Source: JACDAL01 sp035646635
GTDB lineage: Bacteria > Actinomycetota > CADDZG01 > WHSQ01
Length of the DNA stretch: 11,763 nucleotides
Direction of reading: 5' to 3'
Assembly (NCBI GenBank): GCA_035646635.1
Contig: DASRPA010000261.1
Location: forward strand, 1 to 11,763
Shown one piece after another: positions 6,223-11,763 of this stretch. The translations under genes and the position numbers were made by a program. The number at the start of each line of letters is the position of its first letter. The first letter of the stretch is position 1. Under the pieces are notes generated by a model. The model searched no databases, had not been told where the DNA came from, and saw only the letters and a program-made list of their open reading frames with translations.

Positions 6223-8054
6223 TGCGGAACATGCGGCCGGCCTCGGCCGAGGACCCCGAGGTCTCGCCTAGCCTCGACGGGGCCTGGAAGGTCCTGCGCA
6301 GAGGACTGGCCGAATCGCCGGAGCTGCGCTCGGGGATGCTCTACACAATCGCACTGGCGGTGGTCTCGACCATCGGGTCGCTGGCTCTGCCGGTTCTGAT
6401 CCAGCAGGTTCTCGATCGCGGGCTCGGCGGCAACCAGGAGCCGCGGCTCGGATTCGTGCTGTGGGCCTGCGCGCTCACGGCCGTGGTCACCGGTGCCATC
6501 TACTTTGCCGGTAGAGCCGCCTTCGCCCGCCTCACCACCTCGTCGGAACGGGCGCTGAGGGGTCTGCGGGTGCGGGTCTTTGCCCATATCCACTCGCTCA
6601 GCATTGCCGAACAGACCGAGCAGAAGAGGGGCGTGTACGTGGCGCGAGTCACGGCCGACGTCGACACGTTGAGCCACTTCCTCGAGTGGTCCGGGGTGTC
6701 GTGGATCACGGGATCGGTTCTGATAATCGGGACCTTCGCCCTCATGGCGGTGTACTCGTGGCAGCTCATGTTGATCGTTCTGGTCGCGATTTCTCCCCTG
6801 GCGCTGATCTTGCGGCTGCTGCAGGTCAACCTCCTGGCCTCCTACGACCTCGTGCGAACGCGGGTGGGCCAGACTCTCTCGGAGATATCGGAGAGCGTCA
6901 TGGGCGCCGACGTAGTCCGCGCCTACGGCCTCGACGAGCGCATCGACCGCCGGCTCAAGGGCGCCATCGATCGCCAGTACAGGGCGCAGATGCGGGCCAT
7001 GAAGTTCCAGGCCATGGTGTTTCCGTCGGGAAACTTCTTCGGCGCGGTGGCCATGGGCGCGGTGGTTGCGGTGGGCGTGCTTCTCGGCCCCTCGTGGGGG
7101 TTGAGCGCGGGACGACTGGTCGCGTTCATGTTCCTGGTCAATCTGCTGACGTTCCCGTTGGCTGAGATGGCCGAGAACTTCGACCAGACCCAGACCGCCA
7201 TCGCGGGTTGGCGCAAGGTCCTCGCGGTCCTGGATATTCCTCGGGGACTGGAGGAGCCCTCGCCGGGCGTGTCCCTGCCCGAGAGGGAGCTCTCGATCGC
7301 GGCGAGCGGAGTCGAGTTTTCCTACACGGGCGGCCCCCCGGTGCTGAGAGGCATCGATCTGGAGGTAGCGGCGGGTGCACACGTGGCGATCGTGGGCGAG
7401 ACCGGCTGCGGCAAGACGACCTTCGCCAAGCTTCTTTCACGCCTCGCCGACCCCACCTCCGGGCGCATCCTGGTGGGGGGCGTCGACCTCACAGAGGTGG
7501 CGCCAGAAGCACGAAGGCGTGCCATCCGCATGGTCCCGCAGGACGGGTTTCTCTTCGACGGCACCATTAGGGCCAACGTCGCCTATGGCCGCTCCGGGGC
7601 AGGTACATCGGATGTAGAAGCGGCCTTTCGTGAGTTGGGGCTTGAGGACTGGCTTCAGTGGTTGCCGCAGGGGCTCGATACCCGGGTGGGCCAGCGGGGC
7701 GAGGACCTCTCGGCGGGGGAGGCGCAGATGGTCGCCTTGGCGCGCGCCCAGATCGCCGAGCCCTCTGTGCTGATCCTCGACGAGGCCACGAGCGCAGTCG
7801 ATCCCGAGACCGAGCGAGCGTTGTCTGAGGCGCTCAGGCGGCTGTCCCAAGGGCGCACGACCGTGACGATCGCGCACCGGCTCTCGACGGCGGAGGCCGC
7901 CGACTGGGTCTTCGTTTTCGATCAGGGGAGGCTCGTCGAGCAGGGCCGTCACGCCGAGCTGCTGGCGCTCGGGGGTCGCTACGCGGCCCTCTACGAGAGC
8001 TGGCTGGGCAACACGCAGGCGCCGGCACGATCATTGCATCAGAACCGGCGCTGA
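6219..8054 (+). CDS. Heterodimeric ABC exporter subunit 2 (TMD-NBD fusion, catalytic Walker B)
   Basis: 611 residues from ATG 6219, which overlaps the preceding TGA (ATGA); the adjacent ATG 6222 could also serve. The N-terminal membrane domain spans about 40-335 with six hydrophobic helices. The nucleotide-binding domain has Walker A GETGCGKTT (393-401), Q-loop Q441, Walker B VLILDEATSAVD with catalytic Glu E522, and H-loop H553 (TIAHRLS). Its signature is altered to LSAGE (497-501) instead of LSGGQ. The pattern is exactly complementary to subunit 1: one consensus ATP site (Walker A/B of this subunit with LSGGQ of subunit 1) and one degenerate site. The two subunits should form a single inner-membrane export machine. 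The gene ends 110 bp before a convergent gene, with a hairpin between them. Substrate unknown. Confidence 0.93.
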   Translation: MMRNMRPASAEDPEVSPSLDGAWKVLRRGLAESPELRSGMLYTIALAVVSTIGSLALPVLIQQVLDRGLGGNQEPRLGFVLWACALTAVVTGAIYFAGRAAFARLTTSSERALRGLRVRVFAHIHSLSIAEQTEQKRGVYVARVTADVDTLSHFLEWSGVSWITGSVLIIGTFALMAVYSWQLMLIVLVAISPLALILRLLQVNLLASYDLVRTRVGQTLSEISESVMGADVVRAYGLDERIDRRLKGAIDRQYRAQMRAMKFQAMVFPSGNFFGAVAMGAVVAVGVLLGPSWGLSAGRLVAFMFLVNLLTFPLAEMAENFDQTQTAIAGWRKVLAVLDIPRGLEEPSPGVSLPERELSIAASGVEFSYTGGPPVLRGIDLEVAAGAHVAIVGETGCGKTTFAKLLSRLADPTSGRILVGGVDLTEVAPEARRRAIRMVPQDGFLFDGTIRANVAYGRSGAGTSDVEAAFRELGLEDWLQWLPQGLDTRVGQRGEDLSAGEAQMVALARAQIAEPSVLILDEATSAVDPETERALSEALRRLSQGRTTVTIAHRLSTAEAADWVFVFDQGRLVEQGRHAELLALGGRYAALYESWLGNTQAPARSLHQNRR

Positions 8055-8113
8055 CCGGGCGGTCGCACAAACCCGGGGGTGGTGGGGTGCTCGCGGCCCT
8101 GAACATTGCGCCC

Positions 8114-8136
8114 CCGACCACCTGTGAGGTGGTTGG
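8114..8136. terminator. Hairpin between convergent genes, possible bidirectional terminator
   Basis: CCGACCACCT (8114-8123) pairs with AGGTGGTTGG (8127-8136) around a GTG loop: ten pairs, one of them G-U. It lies 60 bp after the ABC subunit 2 stop and 28 bp beyond the stop of the minus-strand gene. No T-run follows on either strand, so Rho-independent function is uncertain. Confidence 0.5.
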
Positions 8137-8164
8137 AGACTCAAGGTTCGGTTCGGGCAGGCGC

Positions 8165-9370
8165 TCATGGCGGTCGCAGCCATAGTGACTCCTGGGCAGG
8201 CTGCATTGTCTGATCGACCACAGCCAGGAGGTCGGCGGTCAGGCTTTCAAGGTCGACATCCTGGCGCACCCGCGCGCTGAACGCCTCGATGGTCTGAGTT
8301 GCGTTGTAGCGTCGGCGGTTGAAGCGACGGTCAACGGCCTCCTGGATGCGGCGGCGGGCAGGCTGGAACAAGCCGGCCATTGCCAGAGTCGCCACTGCCA
8401 CAGAGACGCTCGACTCCCGCCCCAGGAGCCCACCCAGTAGCAGAACCACAGCCACGTAGCCAGTGGCGAGCAGGAGTGTGAGGGCCCCGTACGCCAGCCC
8501 TCGGCTGATGATGTGGTCCAGGTCGTACAGCCGATACCGCAGGATCGCGGCACCGATGGCTACCGGCAGCAGCGCGACGCAGAGCTCCACCGCCACGTCG
8601 CCGATCTGCGACGTGTATCCCATCGTGTCTGCCGCCACGCCGACGAGGGCTACGGGGCCTATCGGCGCCGCGGCAAACGCCAGCCACCGCAGCTGCAGGC
8701 GTTCAGTGCCGCGGGCGCGGCGAAAGCGCACCACGAGCGACCCGGCTCCCACTCCCATGGCCAGGACCGTGACCGCCAGGACGACTCGGTGAGCGCCCAG
8801 CACGATCCCGCCATAGGCGGTGAAGTCGAAGGGGCTCGCAAGCGCCTGGAAGTCAGAGGCCGACGGCTTGGGTGCGAGTGTCACCATGACCAGGTTGACG
8901 ATCGGCGCAGCTGCGGCAACCCACACCCACCAACGCCAGCGGGGCGAAGGTGGCGATCCGGTCGGAGTCAGTAGCGAGACCAAGCCGATGCAAGCCAGCG
9001 CCGCCAGTGCGAAGGTTGGGTAGTACGCGGCCACCCAGCCGGGGGCCGGGAGGACGCCGGGCCGAACCACCAGTCCGTAAGGCGCATAGCCTGAGATCAC
9101 CCCGTCCGCGCCGAGGAACACGGCGACGGCCAGCAGGAGCCAGCCCACCGGGTGACCCGGTCGGCGGCGCGCCAGTACCAGTCCCACCGTCGCCGCGGTC
9201 ATGAGCGCACCAAAAAGTAGGATGTCGGGTGTCATCAGATCGGGCCGCCCCGCCCGGCGCAGCAAGTGATGCAGCCAGACGGTCGCAGCGATGCCGAGCA
9301 TGGCTAGCGCCCATAGGGCCCACGCCAACTTGCCCGGCCCCCCTGTTCGGGGACGCAGGATCACTCCCAT
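8165..9370 (-). CDS. Multi-pass membrane protein resembling the sensor half of a histidine kinase; no kinase domain (second paralogue)
   Basis: 401 residues from ATG 9370; no clear Shine-Dalgarno. About nine or ten hydrophobic segments are visible, including 15-35, 49-67, 76-95, 113-135, 146-166, 185-213, 229-250, 258-277, 292-316 and 322-335. ARRRPGHPVGWLLL (67-80) and LRYRLYDLDHIISRGLAYG (277-295) are typical of actinobacterial 7TM-type sensors. The cytoplasmic end is DRRFNRRRYNATQTIEAF (347-364), then RVRQDVDLESLTADLLAVVDQTMQ to LWLRPP, where it stops. It therefore ends just where a GAF or kinase domain would start. The last about 120 residues match 917-2428 closely, while the membrane parts diverge more. 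Proteins ending with this same LWLRP block are common in high-GC actinobacteria. It could be a receptor that signals through a separate partner; function unknown. Confidence 0.83.
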   Translation of the reverse strand: MGVILRPRTGGPGKLAWALWALAMLGIAATVWLHHLLRRAGRPDLMTPDILLFGALMTAATVGLVLARRRPGHPVGWLLLAVAVFLGADGVISGYAPYGLVVRPGVLPAPGWVAAYYPTFALAALACIGLVSLLTPTGSPPSPRWRWWVWVAAAAPIVNLVMVTLAPKPSASDFQALASPFDFTAYGGIVLGAHRVVLAVTVLAMGVGAGSLVVRFRRARGTERLQLRWLAFAAAPIGPVALVGVAADTMGYTSQIGDVAVELCVALLPVAIGAAILRYRLYDLDHIISRGLAYGALTLLLATGYVAVVLLLGGLLGRESSVSVAVATLAMAGLFQPARRRIQEAVDRRFNRRRYNATQTIEAFSARVRQDVDLESLTADLLAVVDQTMQPAQESLWLRPP

Positions 9371-9698
9371 GGTCGTTCGCGCACGCGCATCACGTCCCAG
9401 CTAGCGACAGTCAACTGGCGCGAGCATTCCCCACCGCCGTCACGGAAGCGTTACGGGGGCCACCGCCTTGCGACAGGAGGGTCAACGCCAAAGCGCGCAC
9501 GCCGAGGAGACCGCTGCCAGGTTCCGAAATCGTGCACGGGGTTTTCGGCGCCGTTCTTCGCCGGCTACCGCAAGGAAAGCGTGGTCGTGGCCGTCCGCGG
9601 TGGTTGACGTGAGACACTCGCACACTAGCCACCGAATCCGGTGGTTGACGTGAGACAGTCGCACACCAGCCACCGGTTGCATCGTGGCTGTGAGGCCC
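9371..9698. other. 328-bp intergenic region without a gene
   Basis: Between two minus-strand genes. It contains a weak hairpin (CCGAAA 9524-9529 with TTTCGG 9543-9548), the twin element at 9599-9674, and presumably the promoter of 8165-9370. TTGACT on the minus strand (9408-9413) could be a -35, but no convincing -10 follows. ORFs here are short and of random composition. No tRNA or other structured RNA was recognised. Confidence 0.55.
9599..9674. repeat. Twin 41-bp GGTGG...CCACC element, copy pair 2
   Basis: Two near-identical units in direct orientation at a 41-bp period: GGTGG 9599-9603 with CCACC 9629-9633, and GGTGG 9640-9644 with CCACC 9670-9674. Each encloses 25 nt and a 6-nt linker separates them. 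The inner 25 nt start TTGACGTGAGACA and differ at only two positions between units. The layout GGTGG-(2-4 nt)-GAYGT-N7-TCGC-(5-7 nt)-CCACC is shared with the pair at 2507-2580 (unit a there has AATGT), although the cores differ. The pair begins 24 bp after the stop of the 204-aa gene. Confidence 0.78.
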
Positions 9699-10313
9699 TT
9701 AGGGGCCGAGGGGGTTGTTCGCCAGCTGGTCGATCAGCAGCCTGACCCCCGTCAACAGCAGCCCCAGGACGCTCCATGTGATCAGGACCTTGAACGCCAC
9801 GTAGCGCGGGGCCAGCGCGGGCGTGCCCGCATAGCGCACGGGGCGGCTCTTGTCGAAGGGCATGAGGTCGGTCTCGATGCCGTAGAGGCGGCCCAGCCCG
9901 GCTGCGATCTCGATTGCCTGGTCCCCATGTCTGAACGTCTCCGGCACGACGAACAACTTTTTCGGGTAGGCGAACTCGGCGCGAAACCCATGCTCGGCGG
10001 GGATGACCCGGCCCCACAGCGAAACCTCGCCCACAACGAGCCGGTTCGTGTAGATGAAGCGGACTATCTTGCGCAGGCTCTCGAGGTCCTTGGCCGCGTA
10101 GCAGCCGCAGGTGCAGGATGCGTGCGGTGAGGGGTGCGGAACGTGCTTGTGGTCGAGCTGTCCCGGAAGCGGCCGGCAGATGGCCGTCTTTGGCGACTTC
10201 GGCTCCCAGCGGTCCTCGACCACCGTTGACTTGAGGACACCCTTTTCATCGAGGTTCCAGTAACGCCAGCCGACGATGGGCGAGATTGCGTCGGGGATGG
10301 AGACGTCGGTCAC
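9699..10313 (-). CDS. Conserved-type hypothetical protein, Cys/His-rich with C-terminal membrane anchor
   Basis: 204 residues from GTG 10313, which overlaps the stop of the upstream 37-aa ORF (GTGA). AAGGAG at 10325-10330 lies 11 nt upstream, a long spacing, so translational coupling is likely. The N-terminus has GWRYWNL (15-21) and W36. A cluster follows: C46, H55, H57, C67, C69, C71 (SCTCGCYA), which could bind a metal ion. Next come VVGEVSLWGRV (93-103) and HGFRAEFAYPKKL (108-120). One hydrophobic segment at 172-192 probably anchors the C-terminus. The GWR / CTCG-YA / GEV-LWG / RAEYAYP pattern occurs in actinobacterial proteins of unknown function, usually without a membrane anchor as far as I recall, so the tail may be distinctive. 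No enzyme motif is seen. Confidence 0.75.
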   Translation of the reverse strand: MTDVSIPDAISPIVGWRYWNLDEKGVLKSTVVEDRWEPKSPKTAICRPLPGQLDHKHVPHPSPHASCTCGCYAAKDLESLRKIVRFIYTNRLVVGEVSLWGRVIPAEHGFRAEFAYPKKLFVVPETFRHGDQAIEIAAGLGRLYGIETDLMPFDKSRPVRYAGTPALAPRYVAFKVLITWSVLGLLLTGVRLLIDQLANNPLGP

Positions 10314-10423
10314 GTCCTGGCGGGCTCCTTAACGGGCGGCTCGGCCGGCTCGATGACCGGTTGAGGGACCGGGTCCTCCACGGGTTCGACCACGATGGGT
10401 TTGGATTCCTTGCCGATGTCCAC
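10310..10423 (-). CDS. 37-aa Pro/Glu/Val-rich small protein, translationally coupled to the 204-aa gene
   Basis: A 38-codon ORF starts with GTG 10423, 3-4 nt after a strong GGGAGGG (10427-10433), and its TGA overlaps the GTG start of the 204-aa gene by 4 bp. The peptide begins MDIGKESKPIVVEPVED and continues with alternating Pro, Glu and Val to PART. It has no membrane segment and is probably extended and acidic. The ribosome binding site, the GTGA overlap and the amino-acid bias all indicate that it is translated. I recall small IGKE-starting, proline-rich ORFs upstream of similar proteins in actinobacteria but cannot verify this here. It may be a leader peptide that promotes translation of the downstream gene, or a small partner protein. 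Confidence 0.6.
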   Translation of the reverse strand: MDIGKESKPIVVEPVEDPVPQPVIEPAEPPVKEPART

Positions 10424-10426
10424 TGT

Positions 10427-10433
10427 CCCTCCC
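10427..10433 (-). promoter_or_regulatory. Ribosome binding site for the 37-aa ORF
   Basis: GGGAGGG on the minus strand, 3 nt before the GTG at 10423. It is the clearest translation signal in the 9699-10491 region and supports the small ORF. Confidence 0.55.
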
Positions 10434-10491
10434 GCAAGTTGTGGGCCGGTTCGCTTTAGGCGTTGCTAGGAACGGCCCCTATTGTCGCACC

Positions 10492-11751
10492 TCAGCCGAA
10501 GTCTCCGCCCCCGAAATCGCCTCCGCCAAAGTCTCCGCCACCGAAGTCTCCGCCCCCGAAATCGCCTCCGCCAAAGTCTCCGCCGCCTCCGGAGTCGCCC
10601 GAGTCGCCTCCCCAGCCCCCGAACCCGAAGCCGTCACCACCCAGCATCGAGCCCAGCAGCATGCCCTCGAAGAGCCCGAAGCCCCCGAAGTAGCCTCCGG
10701 CCCAAGGCCCGTAATAGGAGGGCGCTCCCCAATAGGGAGTGGAGCGTCCGCCGACCATGACCTCGCGCGAGACTGGTTCTTCGCCGCGCTCTACTAGCCG
10801 GGCGTCGTCGGCGCAAGCCGGCACCTCGCGCGGGGCACCTCCCGGAGGAGTCCATTCCACGTCCTTGAGCGAGGGGCCGTGGCGGGGGTCGAAGAAGCAG
10901 GGGGCCCGGCGTTCGGGGGCAGGCCGGCCGTCGAGGTGAGCGCGGGCCGATGCCATCGCCCACCGGCCCTCCTCCAGAGCGGCCGACACGGGCTCGAGGT
11001 CTTGTGGCTTCTGCACCCGGTCGAGACCTGCGCTGGCCCGCTCGTAGCAAGACAGCGCCTGGACGTAGCTTTCTTTGGCGCGGTCATCCTCCTGGGGCAT
11101 CTCGACGTCGATCTCCAGCGCCCGGAGGTCCTCCCCCAGCGCGACGAGGTCCTCTTCGGCGACGTCTCGCACTTCCTGAAGCCTCTCCGTCCTGAGCTGC
11201 TGTTCGCGGCGGTTGCGCCGCATCCTGCTGAAAAGGAAGAATCCCCCACCGATCAGGACCACTATCCAGAAGAAGCTGATCCCGCCGCCGCTTTCTGCCG
11301 GGGGGTTTTGGGCGAGGTTGTCGACGAAGGCGAGCAGCACCGCAGTGGTTCCCTTGCCGCTCTCGGCCTGGGCGGCCTCATTGGCGAGCCCGGGAACCAC
11401 GCCTTCGATATCCGTGTGTCCTGCGCGCAATTCGCCACCGGCCGCGACCGCATAGGTGCCTTGATCTCCTTCGGCTTCGGCTAGTGAGCGGACAAGCGTT
11501 GTCGCGTCGCCCGCGCTCGGTGGGAACACCGCGATGTAGATGGTGCCGGCGTCCGCCTCGGCGATCCTCGCCTCGATCTCCTGCTCTTGCTCGGCGCTCA
11601 CCTCCGCCCGAGCGTCAGGGTGCACGTAGACGTCGTTCCCTCCCAGGTCTTGGGCCGCGAGCTCGATCAACGCCGCCTGTTGGTCCTGCGCCAGCGCAGG
11701 AGAGGCGGCGAGGAGGAGGACAAGTGTTCCCAACAGCGCCATGACTCTCAT
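10492..11751 (-). CDS. Secreted/membrane-anchored TPM-like protein (Rv1476/DUF6676-like) with Gly-Asp-Phe repeat tail
   Basis: 419 residues. A signal peptide (1-21, ending SPALA) is followed by an extracytoplasmic domain (about 28-148) with NDVYVHPDARAEVS, IYIAVFPPSAGD and GTYAVAAGGELRAG, the pattern of TPM-like DUF6676 proteins. One membrane helix is at 158-174, followed by arginines and a charged, helix-rich region (178-275). A C-terminal block CFFDPRHGPSLKDVEWTPPGG...VPAC (C285, C313) through VGGRSTPYW then leads into an aromatic, glycine-rich tail (343-419) ending in six GDFGG-type repeats. This C-terminal block is familiar from streptomycete and other actinobacterial membrane proteins of unknown function. 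No Shine-Dalgarno is visible before ATG 11751, and ATG 11742 in frame is an alternative that still leaves a signal peptide. The gene heads the minus-strand group that includes the 37-aa and 204-aa ORFs, 68 bp downstream. Confidence 0.82.
   Translation of the reverse strand: MRVMALLGTLVLLLAASPALAQDQQAALIELAAQDLGGNDVYVHPDARAEVSAEQEQEIEARIAEADAGTIYIAVFPPSAGDATTLVRSLAEAEGDQGTYAVAAGGELRAGHTDIEGVVPGLANEAAQAESGKGTTAVLLAFVDNLAQNPPAESGGGISFFWIVVLIGGGFFLFSRMRRNRREQQLRTERLQEVRDVAEEDLVALGEDLRALEIDVEMPQEDDRAKESYVQALSCYERASAGLDRVQKPQDLEPVSAALEEGRWAMASARAHLDGRPAPERRAPCFFDPRHGPSLKDVEWTPPGGAPREVPACADDARLVERGEEPVSREVMVGGRSTPYWGAPSYYGPWAGGYFGGFGLFEGMLLGSMLGGDGFGFGGWGGDSGDSGGGGDFGGGDFGGGDFGGGDFGGGDFGGGDFG
10495..10587. 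repeat. 15-bp minisatellite with 45-bp higher-order duplication in the tail of the TPM-like gene
   Basis: Six 15-bp units (for example CCGAAGTCTCCGCCC on the plus strand) encode GGGDF repeats on the minus strand. Three successive units form a 45-bp block at 10498-10542 that is repeated almost exactly from 10543 to 10587. Nearly identical codons, not only identical residues, show a recent duplication. The period is a multiple of three, so copy-number changes would keep the frame. Confidence 0.9.
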
Positions 11752-11763
11752 AATGGATAGTGT

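Noticed and set aside
6156..7382. 408-aa minus-strand ORF opposite ABC subunit 2
   Set aside because: Same shadow composition, and it lies opposite the conserved membrane and ATPase domains.
9411..9653. Short ORFs on both strands in the 9371-9698 gap
   Set aside because: No ribosome binding sites, random Arg/Pro-rich composition, and their ends are made by the twin repeat (CLTSTT/SHVNHR readings).
10441..10491. Imperfect GGGCCG/CGGCCC hairpin between the TPM-like gene and the 37-aa ORF
   Set aside because: The stem needs a bulge, the loop is about 20 nt, and no T-run follows; not distinguishable from chance at this GC content.
10441..10797. Plus-strand ORFs rich in Ser/Ala/Pro/Lys (PPPKSPPPKS type)
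   Set aside because: They are the antisense reading of the GGGDF minisatellite of the TPM-like gene.

Overview
The window is high-GC, gene-dense bacterial chromosome. The codon use, GTG starts, repeated short hairpin elements and protein families (kinase-less 7TM-sensor-like membrane proteins, an Rv1476/DUF6676-like membrane protein, a heterodimeric ABC exporter) suggest an actinomycetote, probably an uncultured or environmental lineage. This assignment is inference; no rRNA or taxonomic marker is present.

Layout, left to right. (1) 1-810 (+): C-terminal part of a cardiolipin synthase/phospholipase D protein with both HKD motifs. (2) 811-1096: four 35-bp tandem hairpin repeats, then a possible 35-aa Arg-rich membrane peptide (+) with a strong ribosome binding site, antisense to the tail of the next gene. 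(3) 917-2428 (-): multi-pass protein resembling the sensor half of a histidine kinase, with no kinase domain. (4) 2507-2580: a pair of 40-bp GGTGG/CCACC elements overlapping the start of (5) 2572-3255 (+), an endonuclease III with all catalytic and Fe-S residues. (6) 3305-3366: a further dyad with a degenerate second copy. (7) 3448-4356 (+): 8-TM protein of unknown function. (8) 4426-6222 and 6219-8054 (+): two half-transporters overlapping by ATGA, forming an asymmetric heterodimeric ABC exporter. (9) 8114-8136: hairpin between convergent genes. (10) 8165-9370 (-): second kinase-less sensor-like protein, a paralogue of (3). (11) 9371-9698: no gene; holds a second GGTGG/CCACC pair. (12) 9699-10313 and 10310-10423 (-): a 204-aa Cys/His protein with a C-terminal membrane anchor, preceded by a 37-aa Pro/Glu-rich peptide overlapping it by GTGA. 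(13) 10492-11751 (-): secreted/membrane-anchored TPM-like protein with a C-terminal Gly-Asp-Phe repeat encoded by a 15/45-bp minisatellite.

Most genes are membrane-associated (phospholipid synthesis, export, membrane sensing or anchoring), but they do not form one obvious pathway. The clearest functional unit is the ABC exporter pair. The 8-TM protein 69 bp upstream may be co-transcribed with it. The minus-strand block from 11751 to 9699 looks like one operon. I do not see a complete defence system, CRISPR array, prophage or biosynthetic cluster. The least explained signals are the short non-coding repeats (the 35-bp array and two distant GGTGG/CCACC twin elements that share a layout) and the two small ORFs.
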